Position numbers and translations under genes: made by a program
In this document: piece after piece, positions 47,830 to 57,186 of the stretch
How the letters are laid out: the number at the start of each line of letters is the position of its first letter
Position numbering within the stretch: the first letter of the stretch is position 1
Notes under the pieces: generated by a model
The model's input: only the letters and a program-made list of their open reading frames with translations
Database searches by the model: none
Told to the model about the DNA's origin: nothing
From: Sphingobacterium olei
Lineage (GTDB): Bacteria; Bacteroidota; Bacteroidia; Sphingobacteriales; Sphingobacteriaceae
Assembly: GCF_005048855.1 (NCBI RefSeq)
Contig: NZ_SUME01000004.1
Span: forward strand, 186,001 to 250,000
DNA: 64,000 bases
Direction of reading: 5' to 3'

Positions 47830-48888
47830 TTACCTATTCGCCAATATACTTACCTCCTGCGCTACTCTTCCCGCAATATCCACAAAATATTGTGCTACTG
47901 CATCGTCTGCATCTAATAATATCGGGAAGCCATTATCCCCCGCATCTGCAACAGATTTCACAAGGGGAATTTCACCTAAGAACGGTACTTTGTTTTTTTC
48001 TGCGAGCTGCTTACCCCCGTCTTTTCCAAAAATATAATACTTGTTTTCTGGCAATTCGGCAGGTGTAAAGTAGGACATGTTTTCTACGATGCCCAAGATA
48101 GGTACATTGATGCCCTCCATCTGATACATCGCCATGCCTTTGATCGCATCTGCGAGCGCGACATGTTGCGGTGTAGTAACAATAACCGCTCCCGAAATAG
48201 GGTAGGACTGCGACACGGTGATGTGAATATCACCTGTGCCGGGAGGCATATCTACAATTAAGTAATCCAATTCGCCCCAATCCGAATCATTAAACAACTG
48301 CTTAATTGCTGACGTGGCCATAGGGCCGCGCCACGGAATAGGTTGGTTGGGATCGGTAAAAAAACCGATAGACAAAAGTTTAAGTCCGAATTTCTCAATA
48401 GGTAATATCTTTGTTTTACCGTCTGCTGCTACTACCGATTGTGGTTTTGCGCCCTCTAGACCAAACATTATCGGTAGCGACGGGCCATATATATCGGCGT
48501 CAAGCAAACCTGTTTTAGCTCCTTTGTCGGCTAATGCTAATGCTAAATTAGCTGCTACGGTAGATTTGCCTACCCCGCCTTTTCCAGAAGATACCAATAT
48601 AATGTTTCTGATGCCGGATAATTGATTACTATCAACACTCGTCACCTTGGAGGTCATGTTAATCTCTACTTCAATGTTTTTATCGACAAATAAGGCAATT
48701 GCGTTGCGACAGGCATGCTCGATATGTGCTTTCATCGGGCAAGCCGGCGTAGTCAGTACAACGTCAAACTTGATTTTATTGGGAAGGATTTCAATATGTT
48801 GAATCATGTGAAGGGTCACCAAATCTTTTTTAAGATCGGGATCTTCGACATGACTAAGGGCGTGTAAAATTTGTTCTTTTGTAATCAT
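47830..48888 (-). CDS. mrp: Mrp/NBP35-family iron-sulfur cluster carrier ATPase
   Basis: Cytosolic P-loop ATPase that carries and delivers Fe-S clusters. The 352-residue protein has the N-terminal DUF59/MIP18-like domain (about 1-85; SHVEDPDLKKDLVTLHMI), then the deviant Walker A SSGKGGVGKSTVAANL, LLDADIYGPSLP, DYLIVDMPPGTGD, and GIVENMSYF. The CxxC pair found in many Mrp proteins is not visible in the C-terminal part (PAELPENKYYIFGKDGG), as in several Bacteroidetes homologues. A TAAATTTG box 18 bp upstream predicts a short leader. Confidence 0.94.
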   Translation of the reverse strand: MITKEQILHALSHVEDPDLKKDLVTLHMIQHIEILPNKIKFDVVLTTPACPMKAHIEHACRNAIALFVDKNIEVEINMTSKVTSVDSNQLSGIRNIILVSSGKGGVGKSTVAANLALALADKGAKTGLLDADIYGPSLPIMFGLEGAKPQSVVAADGKTKILPIEKFGLKLLSIGFFTDPNQPIPWRGPMATSAIKQLFNDSDWGELDYLIVDMPPGTGDIHITVSQSYPISGAVIVTTPQHVALADAIKGMAMYQMEGINVPILGIVENMSYFTPAELPENKYYIFGKDGGKQLAEKNKVPFLGEIPLVKSVADAGDNGFPILLDADDAVAQYFVDIAGRVAQEVSILANR

Positions 48889-48905
48889 TTCACGTGTTCA
48901 AAGTA

Positions 48906-48913
48906 CAAATTTA
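48906..48913 (-). promoter_or_regulatory. mrp promoter -7 box
   Basis: The minus strand reads TAAATTTG, matching TAnnTTTG, 17 bp before the mrp start codon. The leader would be about 10-12 nt. A -33 element is not convincing. Confidence 0.5.
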
Positions 48914-49069
48914 AACAAAGCTGTAGACAATCATGTCATACAGATGTTTTTAAGCAGATATGTACTATTTCTAAATCGTAAAATATAATATTTGCTACGC
49001 AACATTTGTGTACAAAGCAACAAACAAAAGTGACACACCTACAGAAAATTAAATTTCCTATGCTAAATA

Positions 49070-49126
49070 TTTGCAAGTATAATCAGAATAGCTACATTTG
49101 CATTGTTTATAATAAGTCTAAATAAA
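49070..49126 (+). promoter_or_regulatory. Promoter and candidate metal-responsive operator of the uptake operon
   Basis: TTTG at 49070-49073 and TACATTTG at 49093-49100 are 19 nt apart, a full match to the Bacteroidetes promoter. Directly downstream, TTTATAATAAGTCTAAATAAA (21 bases, 49106-49126) is an imperfect AT-rich palindrome covering the transcript start. In an iron-uptake context it might be a Fur-type operator; this part is speculative. Confidence 0.5.
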
Positions 49127-49127
49127 A

Positions 49128-49838
49128 ATGAAAACAGTTAAGCGCATTATTTTATTACTTATGGTGTTACTTGGCGGCAACCAAGTAACACAAGCCCATG
49201 CCGTCTGGCTAGAAAGCCATCCCGTTGGTACAAAAAATACCTCTCACGTTATTCGCGTTTTCTACGGTGAATATGCTACAGGGGAAATAGAACCTACAGC
49301 TGGTTGGTATTCTGATCTGAAAGGGCTTACCGTACAACTTATAGGACCTAATCAAAAGGTGCAGACATTGACGCTGGAAGACAAGGGTGACTTTTTGGAA
49401 GGGGCATTCATACCCAGTAAAGATGGTCTTTACCAAGTGTTCACCGCTCATGCAGCGAAAGACCTAGGTGGCGAAACCCGCTATGAATTTGTTTCTCAAA
49501 CGCGTGTAAAAGTTGGGGAAGGTCAAGCTATTCCGGAAATTCCGCTGGGACACCAATTTGCTATTGATGCTAAAATATCTCCGGTTGGCGCCAGAATACC
49601 TCTTTTGCTGATAAAAGATGGTAATCCAGTTGTAGAAAAAGAAATCTTGGTGATGTCGTCTGAAGGATGGAGCAAGTCTTATAAAACGGACCAAGAGGGT
49701 AAAATCTTGATAGAAGCGCTATGGCCTGGTAAATATGTGGTCGAGTATAGCCATATGCAACAGCAGGAAGGCGTATGGCATGATAAACCGTATAAAAAGA
49801 ATTGGCAAGGTTTAACAACTAGTTTTTTGGTTGAATAA
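49128..49838 (+). CDS. DUF4198-family periplasmic protein
   Basis: Exported protein of 236 residues (signal ends QVTQAHA, mature start HAVWLES). The mature N-terminal His and the two Ig-like halves (FYGEYATGEIEPTAGWYSDL, GHQFAIDAKISPVGARIPLL, WPGKYVVEYSHM) match DUF4198/NikK-like proteins associated with nickel, cobalt or iron uptake. An N-terminal His exposed after signal cleavage can bind a metal ion. It opens the operon with the TonB-dependent receptor. Metal identity unknown. Confidence 0.8.
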   Translation: MKTVKRIILLLMVLLGGNQVTQAHAVWLESHPVGTKNTSHVIRVFYGEYATGEIEPTAGWYSDLKGLTVQLIGPNQKVQTLTLEDKGDFLEGAFIPSKDGLYQVFTAHAAKDLGGETRYEFVSQTRVKVGEGQAIPEIPLGHQFAIDAKISPVGARIPLLLIKDGNPVVEKEILVMSSEGWSKSYKTDQEGKILIEALWPGKYVVEYSHMQQQEGVWHDKPYKKNWQGLTTSFLVE

Positions 49839-49852
49839 GGGCTAAAAAAACA

Positions 49853-49940
49853 GCGCCATAATGAACGGCAATTCAATTATGGCGCCTTAGGTAGTCTAAC
49901 GGTAATTAGGCTACCCTTTTCACTACGTTAAGCGCGTAGT
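49853..49940 (+). promoter_or_regulatory. Three tandem hairpins before the TonB-dependent receptor
   Basis: GCGCCATAAT (49853-49862) / ATTATGGCGC (49876-49885); GGTAG-T-CTAA (49890-49899) / TTAG-G-CTACC (49906-49915), followed by CTTTT; and ACTACG (49922-49927) / CGTAGT (49935-49940). They fill the 129 bp between the DUF4198 gene and the receptor. One or two may be terminators; the group could also attenuate or process the transcript. Confidence 0.55.
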
Positions 49941-49967
49941 TACCTTCTAACGTGTTACAATTAAAAG

Positions 49968-52310
49968 ATGAAGCAAAATAATAAAATTATTCTTATTATT
50001 TGCATGCTGCTAGGTGTATTTCATACCGATGCACAGCAAACTACCCCTATCTTCCGTGGTCAGGTCTTGTCCGAAGGCCGACCTGTTACCAATGCTAATA
50101 TTCAAATCGATAAGAAAGTACTCCATACCGATGATCAGGGATTGTTTAGTATACCCGTTATAATAGGATCGACCATCAATATTCAGATTACTGCAGTAGG
50201 TCTGCATACATTGAAGCAACGGATTTTACTCGAATCAACCGATAGTACTCCCTGGATTTTTACACTGGAAAGAGCCGATCAGCAAATTGAAGAGGTGGAA
50301 GTTATCGGGCTTACCAAGGTTAAAGAGATAAACCGGCAAGCTTATAACGTTACGGCTATCGATGCGACTAAGCTGCATAATACAACCTTAAATATTTCGA
50401 GCGCGCTAGATCGCGTAGCTGGTGTACGCGTGCGTGAATCTGGCGGCGTCGGGTCTAATTTCAACCTATCACTGAATGGTTTTTCAGGTAATCATATCCG
50501 CTATTTTATCGACGGGATTCCTATGGACAATTTCGGATCCTCCTTTCAGATCAACAATATTCCAATCAATATGGCGGAACGTGTGGAGGTCTATAAAGGT
50601 GTGGTGCCGATCTGGCTGGGTTCGGATGCCTTAGGTGGGGCAATCAATATCGTGACCTCTACAAAAGATAGAAGTTATCTCGATGTGTCATATGGTTATG
50701 GTTCGTTCAATACCCATCGAACGGTGATCAATTCAGGATGGACTACCGATAAGGGCTTTACAGTTCAATTGAGTGCATATCAAAACTATTCTGATAACAA
50801 TTATAAAGTGACTGTAAATGCCGCGGATATCAATACCGGAGCCTATACGCAGAATGCAACGGTAAGAAGATTCCATGACCAATATCATAACGAAGCAGTT
50901 GTTGCGCAGGTAGGTGTGGTCAATAAACCATATGCTGATCGCTTGTTGGTAGGTATGACAGTTGGACAGAATTATAAAGAAATACAGACTGGCGCACGAA
51001 TGGTTACTGTATTCGGAGGTTGGCATAGAAGGGGAACTACATTGATGCCGACACTGAAATATCAAAAGAGAGATTTAATCAAAGGTCTGGATGTTACCTT
51101 AAATGCCAATTTTAACTTAGGGTCTGAACAGAACATTGATACTTTGGATCGAAGATACGATTGGTTCGGAACATTTAAATCGAATGGTTCGAATGGCGAA
51201 CGCAGTAAACAACTGTATGAATATCGAAATAATGAAGGAATCGCTACGCTTGCGGCTAACTATCGGCTTTCAGAGCGGCAGTCTGTCGCGTTAAGTAACG
51301 TGGCAACTACATTTGATAGAAAGGGTGAAAATAAACTAGATCCACAATCAAGTAGTTATGAGGTAGGTAAACAAACCTTTAAAAATATAATGGGGATTGG
51401 TTATAGTTATGACGTAGAGGGTGTTTGGAGCTCAACGGTGTTTGTCAAATATATACACCAGAATAACGAAAATGGTGATGTAATATCAAACACAATGGAC
51501 CGATTTGGCTATGGTATCGCCTCCACTTATTTTATCGATCCTAACCTGCAATTGAAAGCGTCTTATGAGTTGACTAACCGGATGCCAACGGCTTACGAAA
51601 TTTTTGGTGACGTGGAAAATCAGCAAGGGAACTTCAGTTTAAAGCCTGAGCGAAGCCATAATGTGAATCTCGGAGCTAATTACGGTTGGAAATCCGGGGA
51701 TGATCACCGCTTTAATCTGGGTGGTAACTTGATTTATCGCCATGCCTTTGATTTTATATTTAACCGCTTGAACAACAATCAGTCACAATTGGTAGCAGAT
51801 AACAGAGAGGGTGTAAGCACACGTGGAGCAGATGCAGATCTTCATTATTCCTACAAGAACTTCTTGACTTTTGGTGGATCATTGACGTATCAGTTGTTAC
51901 GGAACAAACAGAAATACGAACCCGATTACACAGGTATAAGCCCGGTTTATAATGATCAGATGCCAAATATCCCTTACCTCTTTGGAAATACAGATTTAGG
52001 TTTGACATTTCGTAACCTAGGAGGTAAAGGCAATGTGCTCAATGTGAACTATAACTTATTGTATGTGCACAGGTTCTGGTTGTACTGGCCCAGTTTGGGC
52101 GGAACTAGTCTTTCCGATGAGAAACGGGAAATTCCAGAGCAGTTGAGCCATGATGTTTCTCTGGTGTACAGTTTGCACAACGGACGCTACAATATTGGGT
52201 TAGAAATGCGGAACCTAGCCGATACCCAATTGTTTGATAATTTCAGCTTGCAAAAACCGGGTAGATCTTTCACGGTAAACCTCAGATATTATATCCAAAA
52301 GGCTAAATAG
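49968..52310 (+). CDS. TonB-dependent receptor, siderophore/metal type
   Basis: Outer-membrane receptor of 780 residues, not of the SusC branch. Signal peptide (GVFHTDAQ), carboxypeptidase-like domain (FRGQVLSEGRPVTNANIQI), TonB-box region (EEVEVIGLTKVKEI), plug (LDRVAGVRVRESGGVGSN, YFIDGIPMDNFGSSFQ, VEVYKGVVPIWLGSDALGGA) and a barrel ending PGRSFTVNLRYYIQKAK. FecA-like receptors have this size. Downstream DUF4374 and PepSY genes point to a siderophore or other iron/metal complex. The nature of the ligand is inferred from the operon. Confidence 0.92.
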   Translation: MKQNNKIILIICMLLGVFHTDAQQTTPIFRGQVLSEGRPVTNANIQIDKKVLHTDDQGLFSIPVIIGSTINIQITAVGLHTLKQRILLESTDSTPWIFTLERADQQIEEVEVIGLTKVKEINRQAYNVTAIDATKLHNTTLNISSALDRVAGVRVRESGGVGSNFNLSLNGFSGNHIRYFIDGIPMDNFGSSFQINNIPINMAERVEVYKGVVPIWLGSDALGGAINIVTSTKDRSYLDVSYGYGSFNTHRTVINSGWTTDKGFTVQLSAYQNYSDNNYKVTVNAADINTGAYTQNATVRRFHDQYHNEAVVAQVGVVNKPYADRLLVGMTVGQNYKEIQTGARMVTVFGGWHRRGTTLMPTLKYQKRDLIKGLDVTLNANFNLGSEQNIDTLDRRYDWFGTFKSNGSNGERSKQLYEYRNNEGIATLAANYRLSERQSVALSNVATTFDRKGENKLDPQSSSYEVGKQTFKNIMGIGYSYDVEGVWSSTVFVKYIHQNNENGDVISNTMDRFGYGIASTYFIDPNLQLKASYELTNRMPTAYEIFGDVENQQGNFSLKPERSHNVNLGANYGWKSGDDHRFNLGGNLIYRHAFDFIFNRLNNNQSQLVADNREGVSTRGADADLHYSYKNFLTFGGSLTYQLLRNKQKYEPDYTGISPVYNDQMPNIPYLFGNTDLGLTFRNLGGKGNVLNVNYNLLYVHRFWLYWPSLGGTSLSDEKREIPEQLSHDVSLVYSLHNGRYNIGLEMRNLADTQLFDNFSLQKPGRSFTVNLRYYIQKAK

Positions 52311-52337
52311 ATAATTTTAAATATCCAAAATACATTA

Positions 52338-53561
52338 ATGATGAAAAATAACAAATGGACAAGTCTTGCACTTGCAAGTATGGTAGCATTAGGTGCTTAT
52401 TCGTGTAAAGATGATGGTGCTGATCCTGCACCAATAGGAGGGAATTTTGTATTGGCTGTAACACCTATAGCCTCTACTGGTGTGGCCGATTATCTTTTGA
52501 CGACCGATGACTTGGAATCGGGCACTGTTTCGATCAAGGGAAATGGAATCGAACAGGACGGAACATACCGTTACTATGTAATGCATAATAATAAATTCTT
52601 CAGTATGCTGTATGGACAAGGTAATCCAGGTGCCGTGACAACCTACAGCATGGTGGGAGGAAAACTGAATAAATTGTCGGATTTTCAAACGGAAACGGTA
52701 CAGGCGTTTGCCCCTGTGAATGAGGACTTACTGTTGTTGAAAATTCCGAGAGCTATTACCAATCCACTAGCTAATTTTTATCAGGTAAATACGAATAGCT
52801 TGTTGATAACCAATGAAGGCACCATTGATGTTCAGAAAGTGGCGGACAATGGCGAATCTGCTTTTTTTACATGGATTAAGCAGGTAGGCAATAAGGTGTA
52901 TGCACCGTATATGTCTATTCAGGCTTGTTGTAGTGATGCTTTTGGGACAGCTTTCCCCAATAATGCATGGATCGCGGTGTTTTCTTATCCGGATATGAAA
53001 TTGGAAAAAGTAATAAAAGACGACCGTACAAGTTTTATTGGACGTTATTTTAGGGATGGACTTGCAGAAGATGAAAAGGGCGATGTTTATGCTTTCTCAT
53101 CTTCTGTAGCGGCATTGGGCGGTGTGTTTAATTCTACAAAACCGTCAGCTGTAACACGTATAGCCGCAGGAACAACGGAATTTGATAAATCATATTACTT
53201 CGATGTAGAAGCAGTGAGTGCAGGTAAAAATATCACCAATTGGATCTACGTGGGACAGGGGAAATTTGTTGTACAGACGACGACAAAGGAAGAAAAAGGA
53301 GCTTATGCCGATGGTAAACGTTTAGGTATACTCGATGTGTATAATAAGACGTTCAAAGACGTGGCTGGTCTTCCTGAAATAAGTACGATTAAGGCAATTA
53401 CATATAACAACTACACCGCTAGAGATGGGAACGCGTATGTGGGTATTGCTTTGACGGATGGTGTAAGTTATGTGTACAAAGTAAATGCTGCTAGTGCAAC
53501 AGCTACACAAGGCGTACGTGTAGAAGGCGGATCAATTACGGCTGTATCAAGAGTGGAGTAA
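52338..53561 (+). CDS. DUF4374-family lipoprotein
   Basis: Lipoprotein of about 407 residues (MVALGAYSCKDDGADP). The mature protein looks like a beta-propeller (FVLAVTPIASTGVADYLL, WIYVGQGKFVVQTTT, YNKTFKDVAGLPEI), matching DUF4374, a family repeatedly found next to TonB-dependent siderophore receptors and PepSY proteins in Bacteroidetes. It may bind the iron complex at the cell surface or in the periplasm. It starts 27 bp after the receptor. A pair of adjacent Cys (QACCSDAFG) near residue 198 is notable. Confidence 0.85.
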   Translation: MMKNNKWTSLALASMVALGAYSCKDDGADPAPIGGNFVLAVTPIASTGVADYLLTTDDLESGTVSIKGNGIEQDGTYRYYVMHNNKFFSMLYGQGNPGAVTTYSMVGGKLNKLSDFQTETVQAFAPVNEDLLLLKIPRAITNPLANFYQVNTNSLLITNEGTIDVQKVADNGESAFFTWIKQVGNKVYAPYMSIQACCSDAFGTAFPNNAWIAVFSYPDMKLEKVIKDDRTSFIGRYFRDGLAEDEKGDVYAFSSSVAALGGVFNSTKPSAVTRIAAGTTEFDKSYYFDVEAVSAGKNITNWIYVGQGKFVVQTTTKEEKGAYADGKRLGILDVYNKTFKDVAGLPEISTIKAITYNNYTARDGNAYVGIALTDGVSYVYKVNAASATATQGVRVEGGSITAVSRVE

Positions 53562-53573
53562 AACCGTTTTTCA

Positions 53574-53906
53574 ATGTTCAGTACTATTTGCCTTTTATTT
53601 TTTGTAGCATTTATCCTTTGGATGAACACGTCTAAACGTATCACTTGGCAGGAGAAGCCGGAGTTGCTTCAACGTCTTGCTAAAGACTCTGTGAGATCTA
53701 AATATATCTCTTCCGTTCTCATGCTGATGGCGACTTCACTGAGCGTCGTTCAGCTTGGGTTTGGAAGTGGGTTATTTGCAGCCATCCTCGTACTGATGTG
53801 CATGGGAAGTCTGATCGTGTTATTTTTTCCATTCCGTTATGCGGGATTTCCGTGGATCATTGGAACGTATCTCGTTTGTTTTTTGATGGAATATCTAATT
53901 CGTTAA
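53574..53906 (+). CDS. Small inner-membrane protein, DUF3325-like
   Basis: A 110-residue protein with three hydrophobic segments (about 2-17, 48-75, 80-108) and a charged loop ITWQEKPELLQRLAKD. Size, topology and position between a TonB-dependent receptor and a PepSY protein resemble DUF3325 proteins of proteobacterial siderophore loci such as the fpv cluster. The similarity is topological rather than a clear motif match. It starts 12 bp after the DUF4374 gene. Confidence 0.6.
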   Translation: MFSTICLLFFVAFILWMNTSKRITWQEKPELLQRLAKDSVRSKYISSVLMLMATSLSVVQLGFGSGLFAAILVLMCMGSLIVLFFPFRYAGFPWIIGTYLVCFLMEYLIR

Positions 53907-53910
53907 TTGT

Positions 53911-54198
53911 ATGCCAGCTAATAAAAAATATTTAACCAAATCACCCTGGCTACGCTTAAGCAAGATTCTCGCCGGGACGGTGGGAGGCTATATTGTAATG
54001 CTTAGCTTTCACCTATTTCTGTCTGCATTTCTGCCGAAACAGGATGTAATTGCTACTTCTTTTTTTACGGGTTATCTATTATGGGCAATTTTGTTGCTTG
54101 TAGCATTTTTAGCACGGAATGTTTGGCGCGTATGGCTTAGTTACATCGCATTTGCCATACTCTTTATGCTACCTTATTTTTTTGAACATTTAACCTAA
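53911..54198 (+). CDS. Small inner-membrane protein, DUF3649-like
   Basis: A 95-residue protein with a short basic N-terminus (KYLTKSPWLRLSKILAG) and three hydrophobic segments (about 18-40, 47-67, 73-90). Such proteins (DUF3649 type) accompany PepSY reductases in siderophore loci. It is 4 bp after the previous gene and 2 bp before the PepSY gene, so the three probably form one membrane complex. Family match tentative. Confidence 0.6.
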   Translation: MPANKKYLTKSPWLRLSKILAGTVGGYIVMLSFHLFLSAFLPKQDVIATSFFTGYLLWAILLLVAFLARNVWRVWLSYIAFAILFMLPYFFEHLT

Positions 54199-54200
54199 TC

Positions 54201-55832
54201 ATGGATCAGAGAAAATACAATATCTATTTTCATACGCATACGATCAGTGGGATTATTGTTGCTGCCATTCTGTATGTTATTTTCTTTGCGGGATCCTTTT
54301 CCTTTTTTAAGGATGATATTTCGGCCTGGCAAAAGGGTAAATCTACCGTAGCAGAGGAGATTAACCCCGACTACAATTACATATTGGATTCCCTTTCCGA
54401 AAAGCATAATCTGCTGGGACGTAATTTTGATTTCTATCTACTCCGTCAAGGACACGGCACTTATGTGAACATGAGTACTTCGCAGGATACGACGGTTTCG
54501 AAGCCCAAACCCAAGGAAGCAGGACAAAGAAGGGGAAGAGGTCGTGGTGGAGATGAGGATTCTGCTTACTTCACCTATTTCTTTGCCGATAAAAAAACGG
54601 GGTCCTATGCCGACAGTTATGATATGGGAGAGTTTCTCTACCGTCTTCATTTCCTAGCGCAATTGAACCAAGTACCAATCCGTATAGGTACGCCTTTTGG
54701 TTATCTCTTAGCAGGTGTTGTTTCCTTTCTTTTTCTTTTTGCATTGATTACAGGATTGCTCCTGCACTGGGATAAGATCAAGTCCAATTTCTTTCTTTTT
54801 CGCCCCTGGAGTAAATGGAAAACAGTGTGGACAGATATGCACACGGTATTGGGCGTTATTGGATTTCCATTTCAGTTACTCTTCGCTATTACTGGCGTGA
54901 TATTAATTGTCAATTTTGTGCTTATTTCTCCTTTTAGTAAATTACTTTATAAAGGGAATCAAGAACAGCTCTATGAGGACTTACAGTATAATCGGAGCAT
55001 GAAGGTCGAATACACTTATGAGCCTATGGAGGATTCCTTTGATCTGAACAAATTTGTAGAACATTGGGAAGAGGAATGGACAGATAGTCAAATCTCGCGA
55101 ATCCATATCCGCAATTATCAAGATGCTAGCATGCAGATAACCCTAGAAGCCAAGCCGTTGCCTAAAGCTAATTTTGCGGGATCTGGTTTCGTGCAGGTGG
55201 AAGTTGCTTCGGGCAAACTGCTGCAGCTTAAATCGCCGAATACCGATGCAAATTATATCGATGGCGTAAAGAGTTTAATTTACCATCTGCATTTTGGCGA
55301 TTTTGGTGGAAAACCTCTTCGAATCATCTTTTTTATCTTGGGATTAGTGGGATGCGTGGTCATTATATCAGGTATTATGATTTGGTTGGTAGCGAGAGAC
55401 AAGAAAAATATACCGGCGTATAAACGTAAGTTTAACTTTTGGGCATCGAATGTTTTCTTGTCCACCTGTTTGGCCATGCTACCGGTTACAGCTTTTACAT
55501 TTATTATGCTCAAGGTGCTTCCCCAGATTAACCAGTCCGTTATTTATAGTGTTTATTTTTATAGCTGGCTTGTCTTATCTGTTTATTTTATTGCGTGGAG
55601 AAACCTTCCTACAATAAATAGACAGACATTATTGTTGTCGGCGATCCTATGTTTAGGTGTGCCATTAGCCAACGGTATTCTTACCGGATTATGGATGTGG
55701 AATACCTTGAGGACAGGCGCTTTGGATATCTTTTTCATAGATGCTTTATTCCTGGGTATTGCAGTAGCATGTGCTTATGCATATATTAAAGTGAGACAAC
55801 AAGCGAAACCTTTTAAAATTTTAAAGGGCTAG
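54201..55832 (+). CDS. PepSY-domain membrane protein, probable iron-siderophore reductase
   Basis: A 543-residue inner-membrane protein. After a first membrane segment (SGIIVAAILYVIFFAGSFSF) comes a periplasmic part with a basic, Gly-rich insert (RRGRGRGG). Further segments are VVSFLFLFALITGLLLHW, LLFAITGVILIVNFVL, a PepSY periplasmic domain around residues 270-360, FFILGLVGCVVIISGIMIWL and four C-terminal segments. His residues in the membrane segments (LLHWDKI, DMHTVLGVIGF, YHLHFGDFGG) fit haem-binding PepSY_TM reductases such as FpvG, which free iron from its siderophore. It ends the operon before a strong terminator. Reductase function is inferred. Confidence 0.82.
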   Translation: MDQRKYNIYFHTHTISGIIVAAILYVIFFAGSFSFFKDDISAWQKGKSTVAEEINPDYNYILDSLSEKHNLLGRNFDFYLLRQGHGTYVNMSTSQDTTVSKPKPKEAGQRRGRGRGGDEDSAYFTYFFADKKTGSYADSYDMGEFLYRLHFLAQLNQVPIRIGTPFGYLLAGVVSFLFLFALITGLLLHWDKIKSNFFLFRPWSKWKTVWTDMHTVLGVIGFPFQLLFAITGVILIVNFVLISPFSKLLYKGNQEQLYEDLQYNRSMKVEYTYEPMEDSFDLNKFVEHWEEEWTDSQISRIHIRNYQDASMQITLEAKPLPKANFAGSGFVQVEVASGKLLQLKSPNTDANYIDGVKSLIYHLHFGDFGGKPLRIIFFILGLVGCVVIISGIMIWLVARDKKNIPAYKRKFNFWASNVFLSTCLAMLPVTAFTFIMLKVLPQINQSVIYSVYFYSWLVLSVYFIAWRNLPTINRQTLLLSAILCLGVPLANGILTGLWMWNTLRTGALDIFFIDALFLGIAVACAYAYIKVRQQAKPFKILKG

Positions 55833-55842
55833 GATAGGGCTG

Positions 55843-55889
55843 AATCACAAATTCCAAAAACCCTTTCTTTGGGTTTGGAATTTGTGATT
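55843..55889 (+). terminator. Strong terminator after the PepSY gene
   Basis: AATCACAAATTCCAA (55843-55857) pairs with TTGGAATTTGTGATT (55875-55889) with an inner ACCC/GGGT pair, followed by TTCAAAATTTTG. Works at the end of the uptake operon and may serve the opposite strand as well. Confidence 0.85.
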
Positions 55890-55963
55890 TCAAAATTTTG
55901 ATACGGGCCCTTCAAACTTCTTCCAATAAAAATACTGGTTGAGTGCAAGCGATGTATATTACA

Positions 55964-57064
55964 TTAATATCCGTCAGCAATAGTCGTAAATACCTTTGCC
56001 CAATTTACATCACCGACTTTTCTTCCAAGACGTACCATCACGAGGTTTTTATCGGGGTTGACATAAATATATTGCCCTAGTATGCCTTGCGCCATGAAGT
56101 CACCACTTTTCGACGGCAGCCACCATTGGTATTGATAGTATGAGGCACTACCGGCTGTTGTATCTATTCTGGTAGAGGTCTTTACCCAATCGGCCGGAAC
56201 AAGCTGCTTGCCATTCCAATTACCTCTGTGGAGGTAAAGACTTCCAATTTTTGCATAATCGCGGGCAACCGCATTGATGCAACAGAATGTTTTCTCAAGG
56301 CCCTTTTTCTTGCGGTCCAGACTCCAACTTGTATCGTATTCCATTCCCAATGGACGCCAGATTTTTTCTTCTAAATACTGGCTAATTGTTTTATTGGCAA
56401 GTGCACGTTCCAATACCAATCCGAGTAACTGCGAGTTGCCACTGACATACTCAAATTTGTTGCCGGGTGTATCTTTTAGTTTTAGCTTTTTGATCGCTTT
56501 ACGTAGATTAATACCATAGTAGAAGGTCGCGACTTCTCCAAACGGATTGTAGTATCCCTCGTTAAATTTCAATCCGGAAGTCATTTGCAACAGGTGCTCG
56601 ATAGTAACCTCATCAAATCCATTTTTGGAAAGTTCAGGAATATATTTAGTGATGGGCTCGTCGACGGATCCAATGAGCCCGTCTTCTAATGCACAACCAA
56701 TCAGTATTGATGTTACCGATTTGGCCATCGAAAAGGAGGGAACAACGGACGATTGATCATAGCCCCTGAAGTAGTTCTCGTATTTAATGCTGTCGTTATG
56801 GATAATCATAAAAGCGACAGATTCATGTTCTGCTAGAAAAGTATCAAAGTCGTGGCTTTGCTCTCTATAATCTATCTTTTTGGGGTAGTGTCCTTCCGTT
56901 GCGCCAGCAAAGTGGAAGGCGCTGTCTCCTCGGCTGATGGTGCGGGATGGAAATTTTTTGTGGTCGTTAATATCCGCAAAATTATAGACGATATAGCGTC
57001 CAATTTTGCAGGAGCTAAGGGTAAGGGTTAATAAGAGTAGAGCTAATAAATTGAGTTTCTTCAT
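55964..57064 (-). CDS. Serine hydrolase, beta-lactamase class C family
   Basis: Lipoprotein (MKKLNLLALLLLTLTLSSCKIGR; this start at 57064 is better than the in-frame codon 18 bases upstream) of about 366 residues. The penicillin-binding-protein/esterase fold has the nucleophile motif SMAK (FSMAKSVTSILIG), TIEHLLQMTSGLKF, and YVSGNSQLLG in the place of the Tyr-x-Asn motif, as in 6-aminohexanoate-dimer-hydrolase-like members. WWLPSKSGDFMAQGILGQYI precedes the end. Likely an exported esterase or peptidase rather than a true beta-lactamase. Stands alone. Confidence 0.88.
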   Translation of the reverse strand: MKKLNLLALLLLTLTLSSCKIGRYIVYNFADINDHKKFPSRTISRGDSAFHFAGATEGHYPKKIDYREQSHDFDTFLAEHESVAFMIIHNDSIKYENYFRGYDQSSVVPSFSMAKSVTSILIGCALEDGLIGSVDEPITKYIPELSKNGFDEVTIEHLLQMTSGLKFNEGYYNPFGEVATFYYGINLRKAIKKLKLKDTPGNKFEYVSGNSQLLGLVLERALANKTISQYLEEKIWRPLGMEYDTSWSLDRKKKGLEKTFCCINAVARDYAKIGSLYLHRGNWNGKQLVPADWVKTSTRIDTTAGSASYYQYQWWLPSKSGDFMAQGILGQYIYVNPDKNLVMVRLGRKVGDVNWAKVFTTIADGY

Positions 57065-57186
57065 AATTTTAAAAACGATCATTGATCTTCATCAAAAATA
57101 TCCATATCAGCTATTTTTGAGGAGAGGTTTGTGAATAAAGATACGAATTTACGTCGTTAGAATAATAACAAATCTTATTCATTTTT

